A stretch of 7,655 nt of DNA from Peptococcaceae bacterium BRH_c23 (GTDB taxonomy: Bacteria; Bacillota_B; Desulfitobacteriia; Desulfitobacteriales; Desulfitobacteriaceae): assembly GCA_000961805.1 (NCBI GenBank), contig LADV01000301.1:1-7655 (forward strand), written 5' to 3'. The first letter of the stretch is position 1. The number at the start of each line of letters is the position of its first letter. The position numbers and the translations under genes were made by a program. The notes under the pieces are model-generated. The model was not told the origin of the DNA and ran no database searches. It worked only from the letters and a program-made list of their open reading frames with translations. Below, one piece after another: positions 1-4,965 of this stretch.

Positions 1-141
1 CCCCGGGCCGGAGCACACAAGAGAGTGTTTGAACGGCTGCAGGAATTGGGGCCGGATCAGATTATCTATGTCTCCTGTGATCCGGGGACGTTGGCACGAC
101 TCAAGCATTTAACCCAATTAGGGATAATGCCCTTTTCCTAG
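1..141 (+). pseudogene. C-terminal piece of a 23S rRNA (uracil-5-)-methyltransferase, RlmD/RumA family, truncated
   Basis: The frame is open from the window edge to a TAG at 139-141. It encodes 46 residues including YVSCDPGTLARLKHLTQLG, which matches the last conserved block of the RlmD/RumA/TrmA family. The Cys of VSCDP is the catalytic nucleophile region and PRAG before it fits the DPPRxG motif. Intact members normally read TLARDLKxL. Here the D is missing, consistent with a three-base deletion. They also continue about 20-25 residues past LG, usually through a Q-x-V-D-M-F-P block. Here the frame ends after LGIMPFS, and the following DNA is AT-rich and unrelated. I read this as a gene broken at about base 125 by insertion or recombination. 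Its 5' part lies outside the window, so I cannot say whether the rest is intact. Confidence 0.72.
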
Positions 142-151
142 CTTCGGTAGA

Positions 152-808
152 TTACTTCGAGTAAAATCTCCCTTTAATCAAATATACATAATCATTTTGG
201 TATAACTCTTTATCATCAAAGTCTTGCACTGTAAAAATTGCGTCAGGTATTATCGCTGAACTATTACCACCATCAACGACTCTAACTGCCAATAAAAATT
301 CAGTGTCAGTATCAAGAAGGATTGGCTTAACATTCTTTTTATTTGTAGTAACACTCTGCTCCATGATTGATTTCTCTTTAAGCATGCTGCTACCATCAAT
401 TGTAATTCTTGTCTTGTTATCGATATTTTCAAACATACATAGAATATTACCCTTCCTAGATACTCCTTCATTAATACTAAATAGTTTACTAACTTTTTGG
501 CCTTTCTCATAATATTCAATCCATACTTCTAACCAATTGTATTCTTGAGGAATACCCTCGTATTGGAAGTAAAAAATATCATTTAGATTAGCTCCAAGTC
601 CTCTGATAATCTTTTTCTGTGAATCATCAAATTCTAAGACCTTTATAATTCCTTTTTCTTGAGAGTTATCAGCCTTTACAACAACATCAGTTACTCCATT
701 TGCTGGGTATTCTGTATTAACAGAACACCCTGTTGCTATAAGACTAATGGTAAAATGGAATATTTTCGCTATACTCCCTTTAGATTTATTCAGGAAATTG
801 CCGGCCAT
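152..808 (-). CDS. Putative lipoprotein of unknown function
   Basis: From the ATG at 806-808 this gives 218 residues. The N-terminus has lysines (K8, K10, K15), then a short hydrophobic stretch (residues 16-25) and IATGCS, a passable lipobox with Cys28 as the likely lipidated residue. That would place the protein on the outer face of the membrane. The rest is rich in alternating polar and hydrophobic segments, suggesting a beta-rich extracellular domain, but I recognise no family. Start choice is uncertain: the ribosome site is weak (AAGG about 9 bases upstream), and the frame stays open to a GTG-like start at 865, inside more GC-rich DNA. The junction near 790-800 may mark a recombination point that replaced the original 5' end. 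The gene converges with the broken methyltransferase, leaving 10 bases between them. It could be a decaying gene. Confidence 0.6.
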   Translation of the reverse strand: MAGNFLNKSKGSIAKIFHFTISLIATGCSVNTEYPANGVTDVVVKADNSQEKGIIKVLEFDDSQKKIIRGLGANLNDIFYFQYEGIPQEYNWLEVWIEYYEKGQKVSKLFSINEGVSRKGNILCMFENIDNKTRITIDGSSMLKEKSIMEQSVTTNKKNVKPILLDTDTEFLLAVRVVDGGNSSAIIPDAIFTVQDFDDKELYQNDYVYLIKGRFYSK

Positions 809-1186
809 ATTATCGACCTTGAAGAAGACACCGCGCGACTCCGGGCCAACATGACGGCGATGCACCTATGGTCCGACGAGGAGAGCGATCCAAGATCGCT
901 TCAAACGCATTTCAAAATTCAAACCCTTTCCTTTCATTGTCTGCTGTGACTATGATATTTCAGACCTGTGAATGGTCCCTTGTGGAATTTGCCAATACGT
1001 CGTCCGGCGGTTCCGACTCAAACATTCTGGCTTCGATGGTGTCCAACGACCCAAAATCAAAAACAGCCTGGTATTCTTGAACGTCGGGAGGTGTCCCCTT
1101 CAAGACCAAGCTTCGCTTTCAACCTTTGGTTCTCTTCAAGGAGCCTTTCATAAGACTCTTCTTGACTGTTGCTCCAAAACAATACC
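809..1186. other. 378-base stretch without a recognisable gene
   Basis: This stretch is visibly richer in G and C than the lipoprotein gene to its left and the toxin gene to its right. All short open frames in it are interrupted and match nothing I know. On the minus strand, 1100-1160 can be read as a Glu/Lys/Leu-rich coiled-coil-like piece (LLEENQRLKAKLG) that then goes out of frame. This may be a relic of a foreign gene such as a transposase N-terminus, but it is too short to name. I see no tRNA, terminal repeats or terminator. Confidence 0.35.
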
Positions 1187-1498
1187 TTATATTAAATTAC
1201 GGTATTCTCTTCTTACATCCACAATGGCATATATAATAACTGTCTTCTCATCTTTATTGAATTTATAAAATATCAGATGCCTTTCAACAATAATTACTCT
1301 ATAACCCTGCTTTTTCAAAATTGAATATCTTGGTATATTTCCTGACTCCGGAAAATCTTGCAGACGATTGACTGCTGTTTTAATTTTGTCCAGATATCCC
1401 AGTGCAATATCGACGTCTCCTGAATCATCTGCTATATAAAATATGATTTCACGGAGTTGCTCCTCTGCCTTATCCGTTCTCAGTAGTTTATACTTCAT
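1187..1498 (-). CDS. RelE/ParE-family toxin of a type II toxin-antitoxin pair
   Basis: 103 residues, typical for the RelE/ParE superfamily. The order of elements fits the fold: an N-terminal strand and long helix (KYKLLRTDKAEEQLREIIFY), a second helical part (ALGYLDKIKTAVNRLQDFPESG), then the C-terminal strands with YRVIIVERHLIFYKF and VIIYAIVDVRREYRNLI. The phrase LQDFPESG and the basic Arg-rich end (RREYR) are common in this family. Members either cleave mRNA on the ribosome (RelE) or poison DNA gyrase (ParE), and the sequence alone does not decide which. Its ATG overlaps the antitoxin stop by 4 bases (ATGA), so translation is probably coupled and antitoxin is made first. The gene appears intact. 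Confidence 0.88.
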   Translation of the reverse strand: MKYKLLRTDKAEEQLREIIFYIADDSGDVDIALGYLDKIKTAVNRLQDFPESGNIPRYSILKKQGYRVIIVERHLIFYKFNKDEKTVIIYAIVDVRREYRNLI

Positions 1499-1773
1499 AC
1501 ATTCTTCCTTTCCAATAAAGATGCCCGAAGTTCGTCAAACGAATCCTTCATCGGTGCCACTCGTCCAGATTTCACATCATCATCTGCTTCAGCTAACGTT
1601 TTCAACAGCTCTAATTCTGATTTCAGCTGATAGTAATCCTGTAATCCAAGAACTACCGTATCTCCTCTTCCATTTACCGTAATAATAACAGCTTCTCTCG
1701 TTTCTTTGCACTGTTTTGATATTTCACTGTAATGATTTCTTAAATCTGCTGACGGCCGGATTATTTTCTCCAT
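1495..1773 (-). CDS. Phd/YefM-family antitoxin
   Basis: 92 residues from the ATG at 1771-1773. This start is preceded by AGAGGTG at good spacing. A TTG 18 bases upstream is in frame, but choosing it would place the ribosome site inside the gene. The N-terminal part (IIRPSADLRNHYSEISKQCKETREAVIITVNGRGDTVVLG) follows the Phd/YefM pattern: a DNA-binding dimer domain with PSxxLR, a helix, then the V-I-I-T-x-N-G-x strand and the V-V-L-G strand. The C-terminal part (about 48-92), with helix YYQLKSELELLKTLAEADDDV and a charged tail, would wrap the toxin and neutralise it. In this family the antitoxin, alone or with toxin, represses its own promoter; a matching palindrome lies upstream. It is the first cistron of the pair. 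Confidence 0.88.
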   Translation of the reverse strand: MEKIIRPSADLRNHYSEISKQCKETREAVIITVNGRGDTVVLGLQDYYQLKSELELLKTLAEADDDVKSGRVAPMKDSFDELRASLLERKNV

Positions 1774-1803
1774 GGTATCACCTCTTTCCAATATACTTTC
1801 TAA

Positions 1804-1830
1804 TAGTCATATTATATCATAATACGACTA
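1804..1830. promoter_or_regulatory. Inverted repeat over the -10 box, likely antitoxin operator
   Basis: On the plus strand TAGTCATATTAT (1804-1815) and ATAATACGACTA (1819-1830) form an inverted repeat with 11 of 12 positions pairing around a 3-base centre. It covers the whole -10 box of the toxin-antitoxin promoter. Phd/YefM antitoxins are known to bind such palindromes and autoregulate. That this repeat is the operator is inferred from its position. Confidence 0.62.
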
Positions 1831-1839
1831 CGTCATCAA
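1811..1839 (-). promoter_or_regulatory. Sigma-A-type promoter of the toxin-antitoxin operon
   Basis: Read on the minus strand, TTGATG (1834-1839) is followed by exactly 17 bases and then a perfect TATAAT (1811-1816). The -10 box ends 37 bases before the antitoxin ATG, which suits a short leader carrying the AGAGGTG ribosome site. Confidence 0.75.
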
Positions 1840-1929
1840 CCATATAATTCCAGACAAATTCACTATGGACGGTTTATTATACTATAGATTATGGGAATGA
1901 GTTCCCAGCGAAAAAAAATTATTCTGTGA

Positions 1930-2007
1930 ATTGGCAATCGCCACATTATCACCGGTCAGCAGAAAGTTAATACCCATCACCCCAAGCAAAATAGGCGTTT
2001 TATTCCG
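1930..2007 (-). pseudogene. Relic of a TerC/YjbE-like membrane protein gene
   Basis: One minus-strand frame reads LLGVMGINFLLTGDNVAIA, which resembles the first membrane segment of TerC/YjbE-family proteins: a hydrophobic helix followed by the conserved GDN with its metal-site aspartate. After AIA the likeness stops. The frame runs on through unrelated codons to TAG at 1863-1865. No start codon or ribosome site sits just upstream. Only about 26 codons of a gene normally over 200 codons long remain, so I call it a fragment. The assignment rests on one short motif. Confidence 0.4.
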
Positions 2008-2025
2008 GGAAAATATTATAGACTG

Positions 2026-2060
2026 AATCCCGTCTCTTTGAGAGGCGGGATTGTTGTTTA
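2026..2060 (+). terminator. Hairpin, possible rho-independent terminator
   Basis: AATCCCGTCTCT (2026-2037) pairs with AGAGGCGGGATT (2041-2052) across a 3-base loop, giving a 12-bp stem with one G-T pair. It is followed by a T-rich but broken tract (GTTGTTTA), so plus-strand termination is plausible. No intact plus-strand gene lies directly upstream. It may be an orphan left when a neighbour was lost. Confidence 0.5.
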
Positions 2061-2143
2061 AGTATTATTCTTTATCAACTCATACGCACTCATCTTCAAT
2101 GATATAATTGAATATTGCAAATAAATTTAATAGAGGTGTTCTG

Positions 2144-2353
2144 ATGAAGAGAAAGAAGGAATTTTATAAAGAGAAAGAGATTTATGACTCTGTAAATCTC
2201 TGTGCTAGCAACGGCAAAGTACTTAGGGACAGTATTGGCTGGTCCAGAAATCCCGTGTTTAACTGCAATCTTTCTGGCCAGTGGCTACGCAAAAAGAAAT
2301 GGAATTATTGGTGTATAATCAGTAACGAATGCCTTCCGCCTGAATATGGATGA
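2144..2353 (+). pseudogene. N-terminal fragment of a DUF2804 protein
   Basis: The ATG at 2144 has AGAGGTG 6-7 bases upstream and opens a 69-residue frame. An earlier in-frame TTG at 2108 has no ribosome site. Residues 17-58 carry the N-terminal signature of DUF2804: VNLC, GWSRNP, CNLSGQW and RKKKWNYWC. Full members are about 340 residues. Here the likeness stops after ISNEC and the frame ends in an unrelated PPEYG at 2351-2353. The last four-fifths of the gene is therefore absent; it is not found in the following 30 bases or in the minus-strand gene beyond. The function of DUF2804 is not known to me. A short product could still be made because the translation signals are intact. Confidence 0.7.
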
Positions 2354-2384
2354 TTAACTGTCCTCGGCGATGCACGTGTTTGTT

Positions 2385-2603
2385 CTATTCCACATCGATA
2401 ACCTTCAACCCACTTGCTTGTTTAGAATTTTCACCCGCTGACGCTTTCTCAACGTTTTCTTTGCTGATATCATAGAGAGCCCGCATCATCTGTGTTTCCA
2501 AGTCTTTGACTGGTTTTTGAATGGACTCTGGCAATTGTTCAACTACTTTACGGACTAAAGAAATTTTCATATTCAGCATGCGTTTAAGCAATTCCTCATT
2601 CAT
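2385..2603 (-). CDS. Small 72-residue protein of unknown function, translationally coupled to the ArsA-like ATPase
   Basis: The start is ATG at 2601-2603, with GGAGG 8 bases upstream inside the end of the ATPase gene. The two genes overlap by 8 bases, so the ribosome probably passes straight on. A GTG three codons earlier is in frame but coincides with the ribosome site. The protein is mostly helical and charged: residues 1-52 (MNEELLKRMLNMKISLVRKVV, then PESIQKPVKDLETQMMRALYDI) look like two amphipathic helices. A Ser/Ala/Gly/Asn-rich linker and a conserved-looking tail, LKVIDVE, follow. It has no membrane segment, signal peptide or cysteine. I recognise no family. Overlap with the ATPase suggests a partner or client adaptor, which is an inference. 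Confidence 0.75.
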   Translation of the reverse strand: MNEELLKRMLNMKISLVRKVVEQLPESIQKPVKDLETQMMRALYDISKENVEKASAGENSKQASGLKVIDVE

Positions 2604-3774
2604 TGAATACACCTCCGAACCTGACCATTAGGGTTTCGTCTTCAAATTTGGCACCTATTACTGTTAGATTTTCCAGGGTTCTAGGCAAGGTAATAGTTCG
2701 TTTGATGTTTCCCACCTTGATAATTAACTCATCAGCCTTTTGGTTAAGGGAAAGATCCTTTTTGGTGGTGAAAGGCATATAAATCGCCATAACATACTCG
2801 TCATTTTCCTTGGTTACTTTCTGAGTTCGGGCATTGTATTTGATCGTGGTCGGGTCTTCTCCTTTAAAAATCTCTTCACCCATCCTGTCTAGCATTTCCA
2901 AGCCCACAATTTCCTGTTCAAAAAGGGGTACGTGATAGATGGGCAGAGGGGAAAAACTATCTTTGATCATTGCTTTGTACTTCTTCTGAATATCCTTCCA
3001 AACCGAAAAATACTGATCTGAAACATTATCAGGTATGATTCGATTAACTATGACCGCATCCACATTGAAATCGTAAATATTTAAATAAGTGAAACTTCGT
3101 TGGGCTTCTTTGACAACCATTTTTTCCGGGTTAACGACAATACGAATACTGGTCACTGCACGGTCAGAGAAGATCTGACGCATTTCATCAAGCTGATGAT
3201 AGATATTATCGATCTCCGCCATGACTGAATCGGTAGGCATAGGAATCCCAAGCAGCGGCTCAGCCACGGGCTTCAAAAACTTAATTGCTTTTCGTTTCAT
3301 CGGGAAAAGCTTTTCCATCCACCACCTGAGCATTTCCGGAAAACTGAGCAAGGCCAAAGTTTCTCCGGTCGGCGCACAATCGATGACAATAACATCAAAC
3401 GTATTTTGTTTGTAATACTGCAAGATTCTCAAGAGACTTAGTAAATCTTCTATCCCGGGAAAAACCGTTAATTCTTCTGTGGTAATATCTTTAATAGTCT
3501 TCGCAGTGAACAGAGTCGTTAAATATTTTTGTACTTGACCCCAGCCCTTTTCAACTTCATGCACCGAATCAATTTCCTGGGCCCAAAGATTAGGTCGGAT
3601 TTCTTGTGGCTCAGGGGATAACTTTATATCTAGAGAATCCCCGAGGCTATGAGCCCGGTCAGTACTTACCACTAGGGTTTTTTTGCCGTTTTTTGCACTT
3701 TGCGCTGCTGACGATGCAGCAATACTGGTCTTACCTACCCCGCCTTTTCCCGTGTATAAAATAATTCTCATCAT
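2596..3774 (-). CDS. ArsA/GET3-family ATPase with C-terminal HSP20-like domain
   Basis: 392 residues from the ATG at 3772-3774 (AGGAGG 5 bases upstream). A second ATG directly after it at 3769-3771, with 8-base spacing, is equally likely. Residues 9-16 are GKGGVGKT, the deviant Walker A of the SIMIBI class with its signature Lys10. STDRAHSLGD (37-46) is switch I, DCAPTGETLALL (132-143) is switch II, and NRIIPD (244-249) is the adenine-side motif. Residues about 327-388 (YVMAIYMPF, LIIKVGN, ITLPRTL, MVRFGG) match the HSP20-like beta domain found at the end of many bacterial ArsA homologues. The only cysteine is Cys133, so the three-cysteine arsenite site of plasmid ArsA and the CxxC of GET3 are both absent. 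A cytosolic protein-targeting or chaperone-like ATPase is more likely than an arsenite pump motor. No arsB, arsC or arsD lies nearby. The ATPase is 113 bases behind marR. Confidence 0.9.
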   Translation of the reverse strand: MMRIILYTGKGGVGKTSIAASSAAQSAKNGKKTLVVSTDRAHSLGDSLDIKLSPEPQEIRPNLWAQEIDSVHEVEKGWGQVQKYLTTLFTAKTIKDITTEELTVFPGIEDLLSLLRILQYYKQNTFDVIVIDCAPTGETLALLSFPEMLRWWMEKLFPMKRKAIKFLKPVAEPLLGIPMPTDSVMAEIDNIYHQLDEMRQIFSDRAVTSIRIVVNPEKMVVKEAQRSFTYLNIYDFNVDAVIVNRIIPDNVSDQYFSVWKDIQKKYKAMIKDSFSPLPIYHVPLFEQEIVGLEMLDRMGEEIFKGEDPTTIKYNARTQKVTKENDEYVMAIYMPFTTKKDLSLNQKADELIIKVGNIKRTITLPRTLENLTVIGAKFEDETLMVRFGGVFNE

Positions 3775-3845
3775 TTTTCCCTCCTGAATAGTTATTATTG
3801 CCACCTAAATGATACTTCTTGATCAATACTCTTCCTTGTGCAAAT

Positions 3846-3866
3846 AGTACTTAATGCGAAGTATTC
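3846..3866. promoter_or_regulatory. Candidate MarR operator in front of the ArsA-like gene
   Basis: AGTACTT (3846-3852) and AAGTATT (3859-3865) form an imperfect inverted repeat (6 of 7) with a 6-base spacer. GAAGTATTC (3858-3866), read on the other strand as GAATACTTC, repeats the first 9 bases of the palindrome at the marR promoter. A related GATACTTC lies at 3811-3818. I could not find a convincing -35/-10 pair in this gap. Confidence 0.45.
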
Positions 3867-3868
3867 TT

Positions 3869-3900
3869 TAAAAATTTAACCCATCTCTTATTCGATGGGT
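3869..3900 (-). terminator. Weak terminator hairpin spanning the marR stop codon
   Basis: ACCCATC (3879-3885) and GATGGGT (3894-3900) pair as a 7-bp stem with an 8-base loop. On the minus strand the stem is followed by TTAAATTTTT. The marR stop codon (3888-3890) lies in the loop. The stem is short and the T tract broken, so read-through into the ATPase gene is likely. Confidence 0.45.
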
Positions 3901-4367
3901 ATTTTTCTAATGACTTTTTCTAACTGATTATCTCCAGATACAATATCTTCCCGACTTAAAGCATCGACTATTTTCATGAAAATCTTTAAAAGAGTTTGCC
4001 GTTCCTCCGTGGATAGTACCGTATTGATTCGTTCCAGGTAGGATCCAATGCTTTCTTTGACCTCTGTCATCATGCTTTTTCCCTTATCTGTAAGTCTGAT
4101 AGCAACGATCCGTCGGTCCTCTTCGCTCCTTTCCCTTTGCAGATACCCGTTTTTAACCAACCTGTTGACTAACCCTGTTGTCGTACTGAGAGGAGCATTA
4201 ATATAATCGGAAATCTGGCTCATAATCACTTCCCCGTATCTGTCCACAATCAGCATAGCCAAAAGCTCAGTCTTTGAAACAGCTAAGTCTAGCTGTATCC
4301 ACTCTTCAGGATAAAAAACTTTACGCAAATTATCCAGTACTAAATCTAAAACTTCATTCTGAACCAT
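3888..4367 (-). CDS. MarR-family transcriptional regulator
   Basis: 159 residues, within the usual MarR range. Residues about 30-100 form the winged helix-turn-helix: SKTELLAML, helix-turn-helix SQISDYINAPLSTTTGLVNR (50-69), and the wing LQRERSEEDRRIVAIRLTDKG (76-96). The last part includes the family-typical DRR and LT-x-KG. The helices at both ends would form the dimer. The C-terminus ends in KIPIE. MarR dimers usually block transcription until a small ligand or oxidant disrupts binding. No cysteine is visible, so thiol sensing is unlikely. It has a near-perfect palindrome at its own promoter, and a related half-site recurs before the downstream ATPase gene, so it probably regulates both. 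The ribosome site is a plain GGGGG run ahead of the ATG. Confidence 0.9.
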   Translation of the reverse strand: MVQNEVLDLVLDNLRKVFYPEEWIQLDLAVSKTELLAMLIVDRYGEVIMSQISDYINAPLSTTTGLVNRLVKNGYLQRERSEEDRRIVAIRLTDKGKSMMTEVKESIGSYLERINTVLSTEERQTLLKIFMKIVDALSREDIVSGDNQLEKVIRKIPIE

Positions 4368-4397
4368 TGACGAACCCCCGATTAAAATACTTCAGAC

Positions 4398-4422
4398 GAA
4401 TACTTCTCCAGGAGAACTATTC
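4398..4422. promoter_or_regulatory. 25-bp near-perfect palindrome, likely MarR operator
   Basis: GAATACTTCTCC (4398-4409), a central A (4410) and GGAGAACTATTC (4411-4422) form an inverted repeat with 11 of 12 positions matching. It lies just downstream of the candidate -10 box, about where marR transcription would begin. A further AATACTTC copy (4386-4393) sits beside it, in direct repeat 13 bases from the same octamer in the left arm. Confidence 0.65.
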
Positions 4423-4429
4423 TATATAT

Positions 4430-4458
4430 AAATTAACTCTTTGATTAATCTTTGTCAA
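4430..4458 (-). promoter_or_regulatory. Candidate promoter of marR
   Basis: A perfect TTGACA (4453-4458, read on the minus strand) is followed by 17 bases and then TAATTT (4430-4435), a poor -10 box. An overlapping TA-rich run leaves other choices for the -10. The position, about 60 bases before the marR ATG and directly upstream of the palindrome, supports the call. Confidence 0.5.
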
Positions 4459-4524
4459 GTGTTTTCGGTAAGATTTCCGTAGAAAGCGTTGTTGTAGCAG
4501 GTATTGCCTATATTCTTCTGAAGC

Positions 4525-4552
4525 TTGACAATTATTTGAAATGATGTATTAT
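4525..4552 (+). promoter_or_regulatory. Promoter of the GntR-ABC operon
   Basis: A perfect TTGACA (4525-4530) is followed by 16 bases and TATTAT (4547-4552), a 5 of 6 match to the sigma-A -10 box. The first gene starts 41 bases after the -10 box. Confidence 0.75.
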
Positions 4553-4579
4553 TGTATTAAGTGTTTAATACAATAATAC
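4546..4579. promoter_or_regulatory. Perfect 15-bp inverted repeat, likely GntR autoregulatory operator
   Basis: GTATTATTGTATTAA (4546-4560) and TTAATACAATAATAC (4565-4579) are exact reverse complements separated by GTGT. The repeat covers the -10 box and expected transcription start and ends just before the ribosome site. A bound repressor would exclude RNA polymerase. YtrA-type GntR proteins are known to bind such repeats ahead of their own operons. The same RNA could also fold into a hairpin. Confidence 0.75.
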
Positions 4580-4593
4580 AAGGGGTGATGCAA

Positions 4594-4965
4594 ATGCCAT
4601 GGGAATTAAAATCTGACAGACCTATTTACACCCAGCTGATTGAACAAATTGAGCTGATGATATTTTCCGGTGTTTATCCCCTGGGGTCCAAACTGCCTTC
4701 GGTACGAGATATGGCTCAAGAGGCTGCAGTTAATCCTAATACCATGCAGAGGGCTTTAGTAAAATTGGAGGAAGATGGACTCATCATTACCCACCGCACA
4801 AGCGGTCGGTCGATAACGGAGGATGCACGTATGGTAGAAATGGCAAAAACTAAATTGGCTCAGGAGCAAATCTCGGAATTCTTAGCAAAGATGCATTTGA
4901 TGGGCTTTGAACAAAGGTCGATCTTAACCATTATTGATAACATGGTAAAGGAGATGAAGAAATGA
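4594..4965 (+). CDS. YtrA-subfamily GntR transcriptional regulator
   Basis: 123 residues from the ATG at 4594, which lies 8 bases after AGGGG. An in-frame ATG at 4588 sits only 2 bases from it, and a GTG at 4561 falls inside the operator. Residues about 8-74 are the GntR winged helix-turn-helix: RPIYTQLIEQI, LPSVRDMAQEAAVNPNTMQR (35-54), and the wing with RTSGRS. The remaining 49 residues are a short two-helix dimerisation region, the mark of the YtrA subgroup, which lacks a large ligand domain. Its stop overlaps the ABC ATPase start by 4 bases (ATGA). The family represses its own operon until cell-wall-active antibiotics or other envelope stress appears. The inducer cannot be read here. Confidence 0.93.
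   Translation: MPWELKSDRPIYTQLIEQIELMIFSGVYPLGSKLPSVRDMAQEAAVNPNTMQRALVKLEEDGLIITHRTSGRSITEDARMVEMAKTKLAQEQISEFLAKMHLMGFEQRSILTIIDNMVKEMKK

Noticed and set aside
1090..1180. Minus-strand coiled-coil-like piece (LLEENQRLKAKLG) resembling some transposase N-termini
   Set aside because: Only about 15 convincing residues, then the frame breaks. No terminal inverted repeats or other transposase motifs, so I do not call an insertion sequence.
868..1268. Several overlapping plus-strand open frames of 60-98 codons
   Set aside because: No ribosome sites, no recognisable domains, and they overlap one another or run into the toxin gene on the other strand.
2095..2112. TTCAAT / ATTGAA inverted repeat with a TATAAT between, upstream of the DUF2804 fragment
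   Set aside because: Arms are only 6 bp and no -35 box sits at a proper distance, so neither a promoter nor an operator is convincing.
2596..3774. Arsenite pump ATPase (arsA of an arsenic-resistance operon)
   Set aside because: The arsenite-binding cysteines are absent, the protein has one ATPase domain, and no arsB, arsC, arsD or arsR is present.
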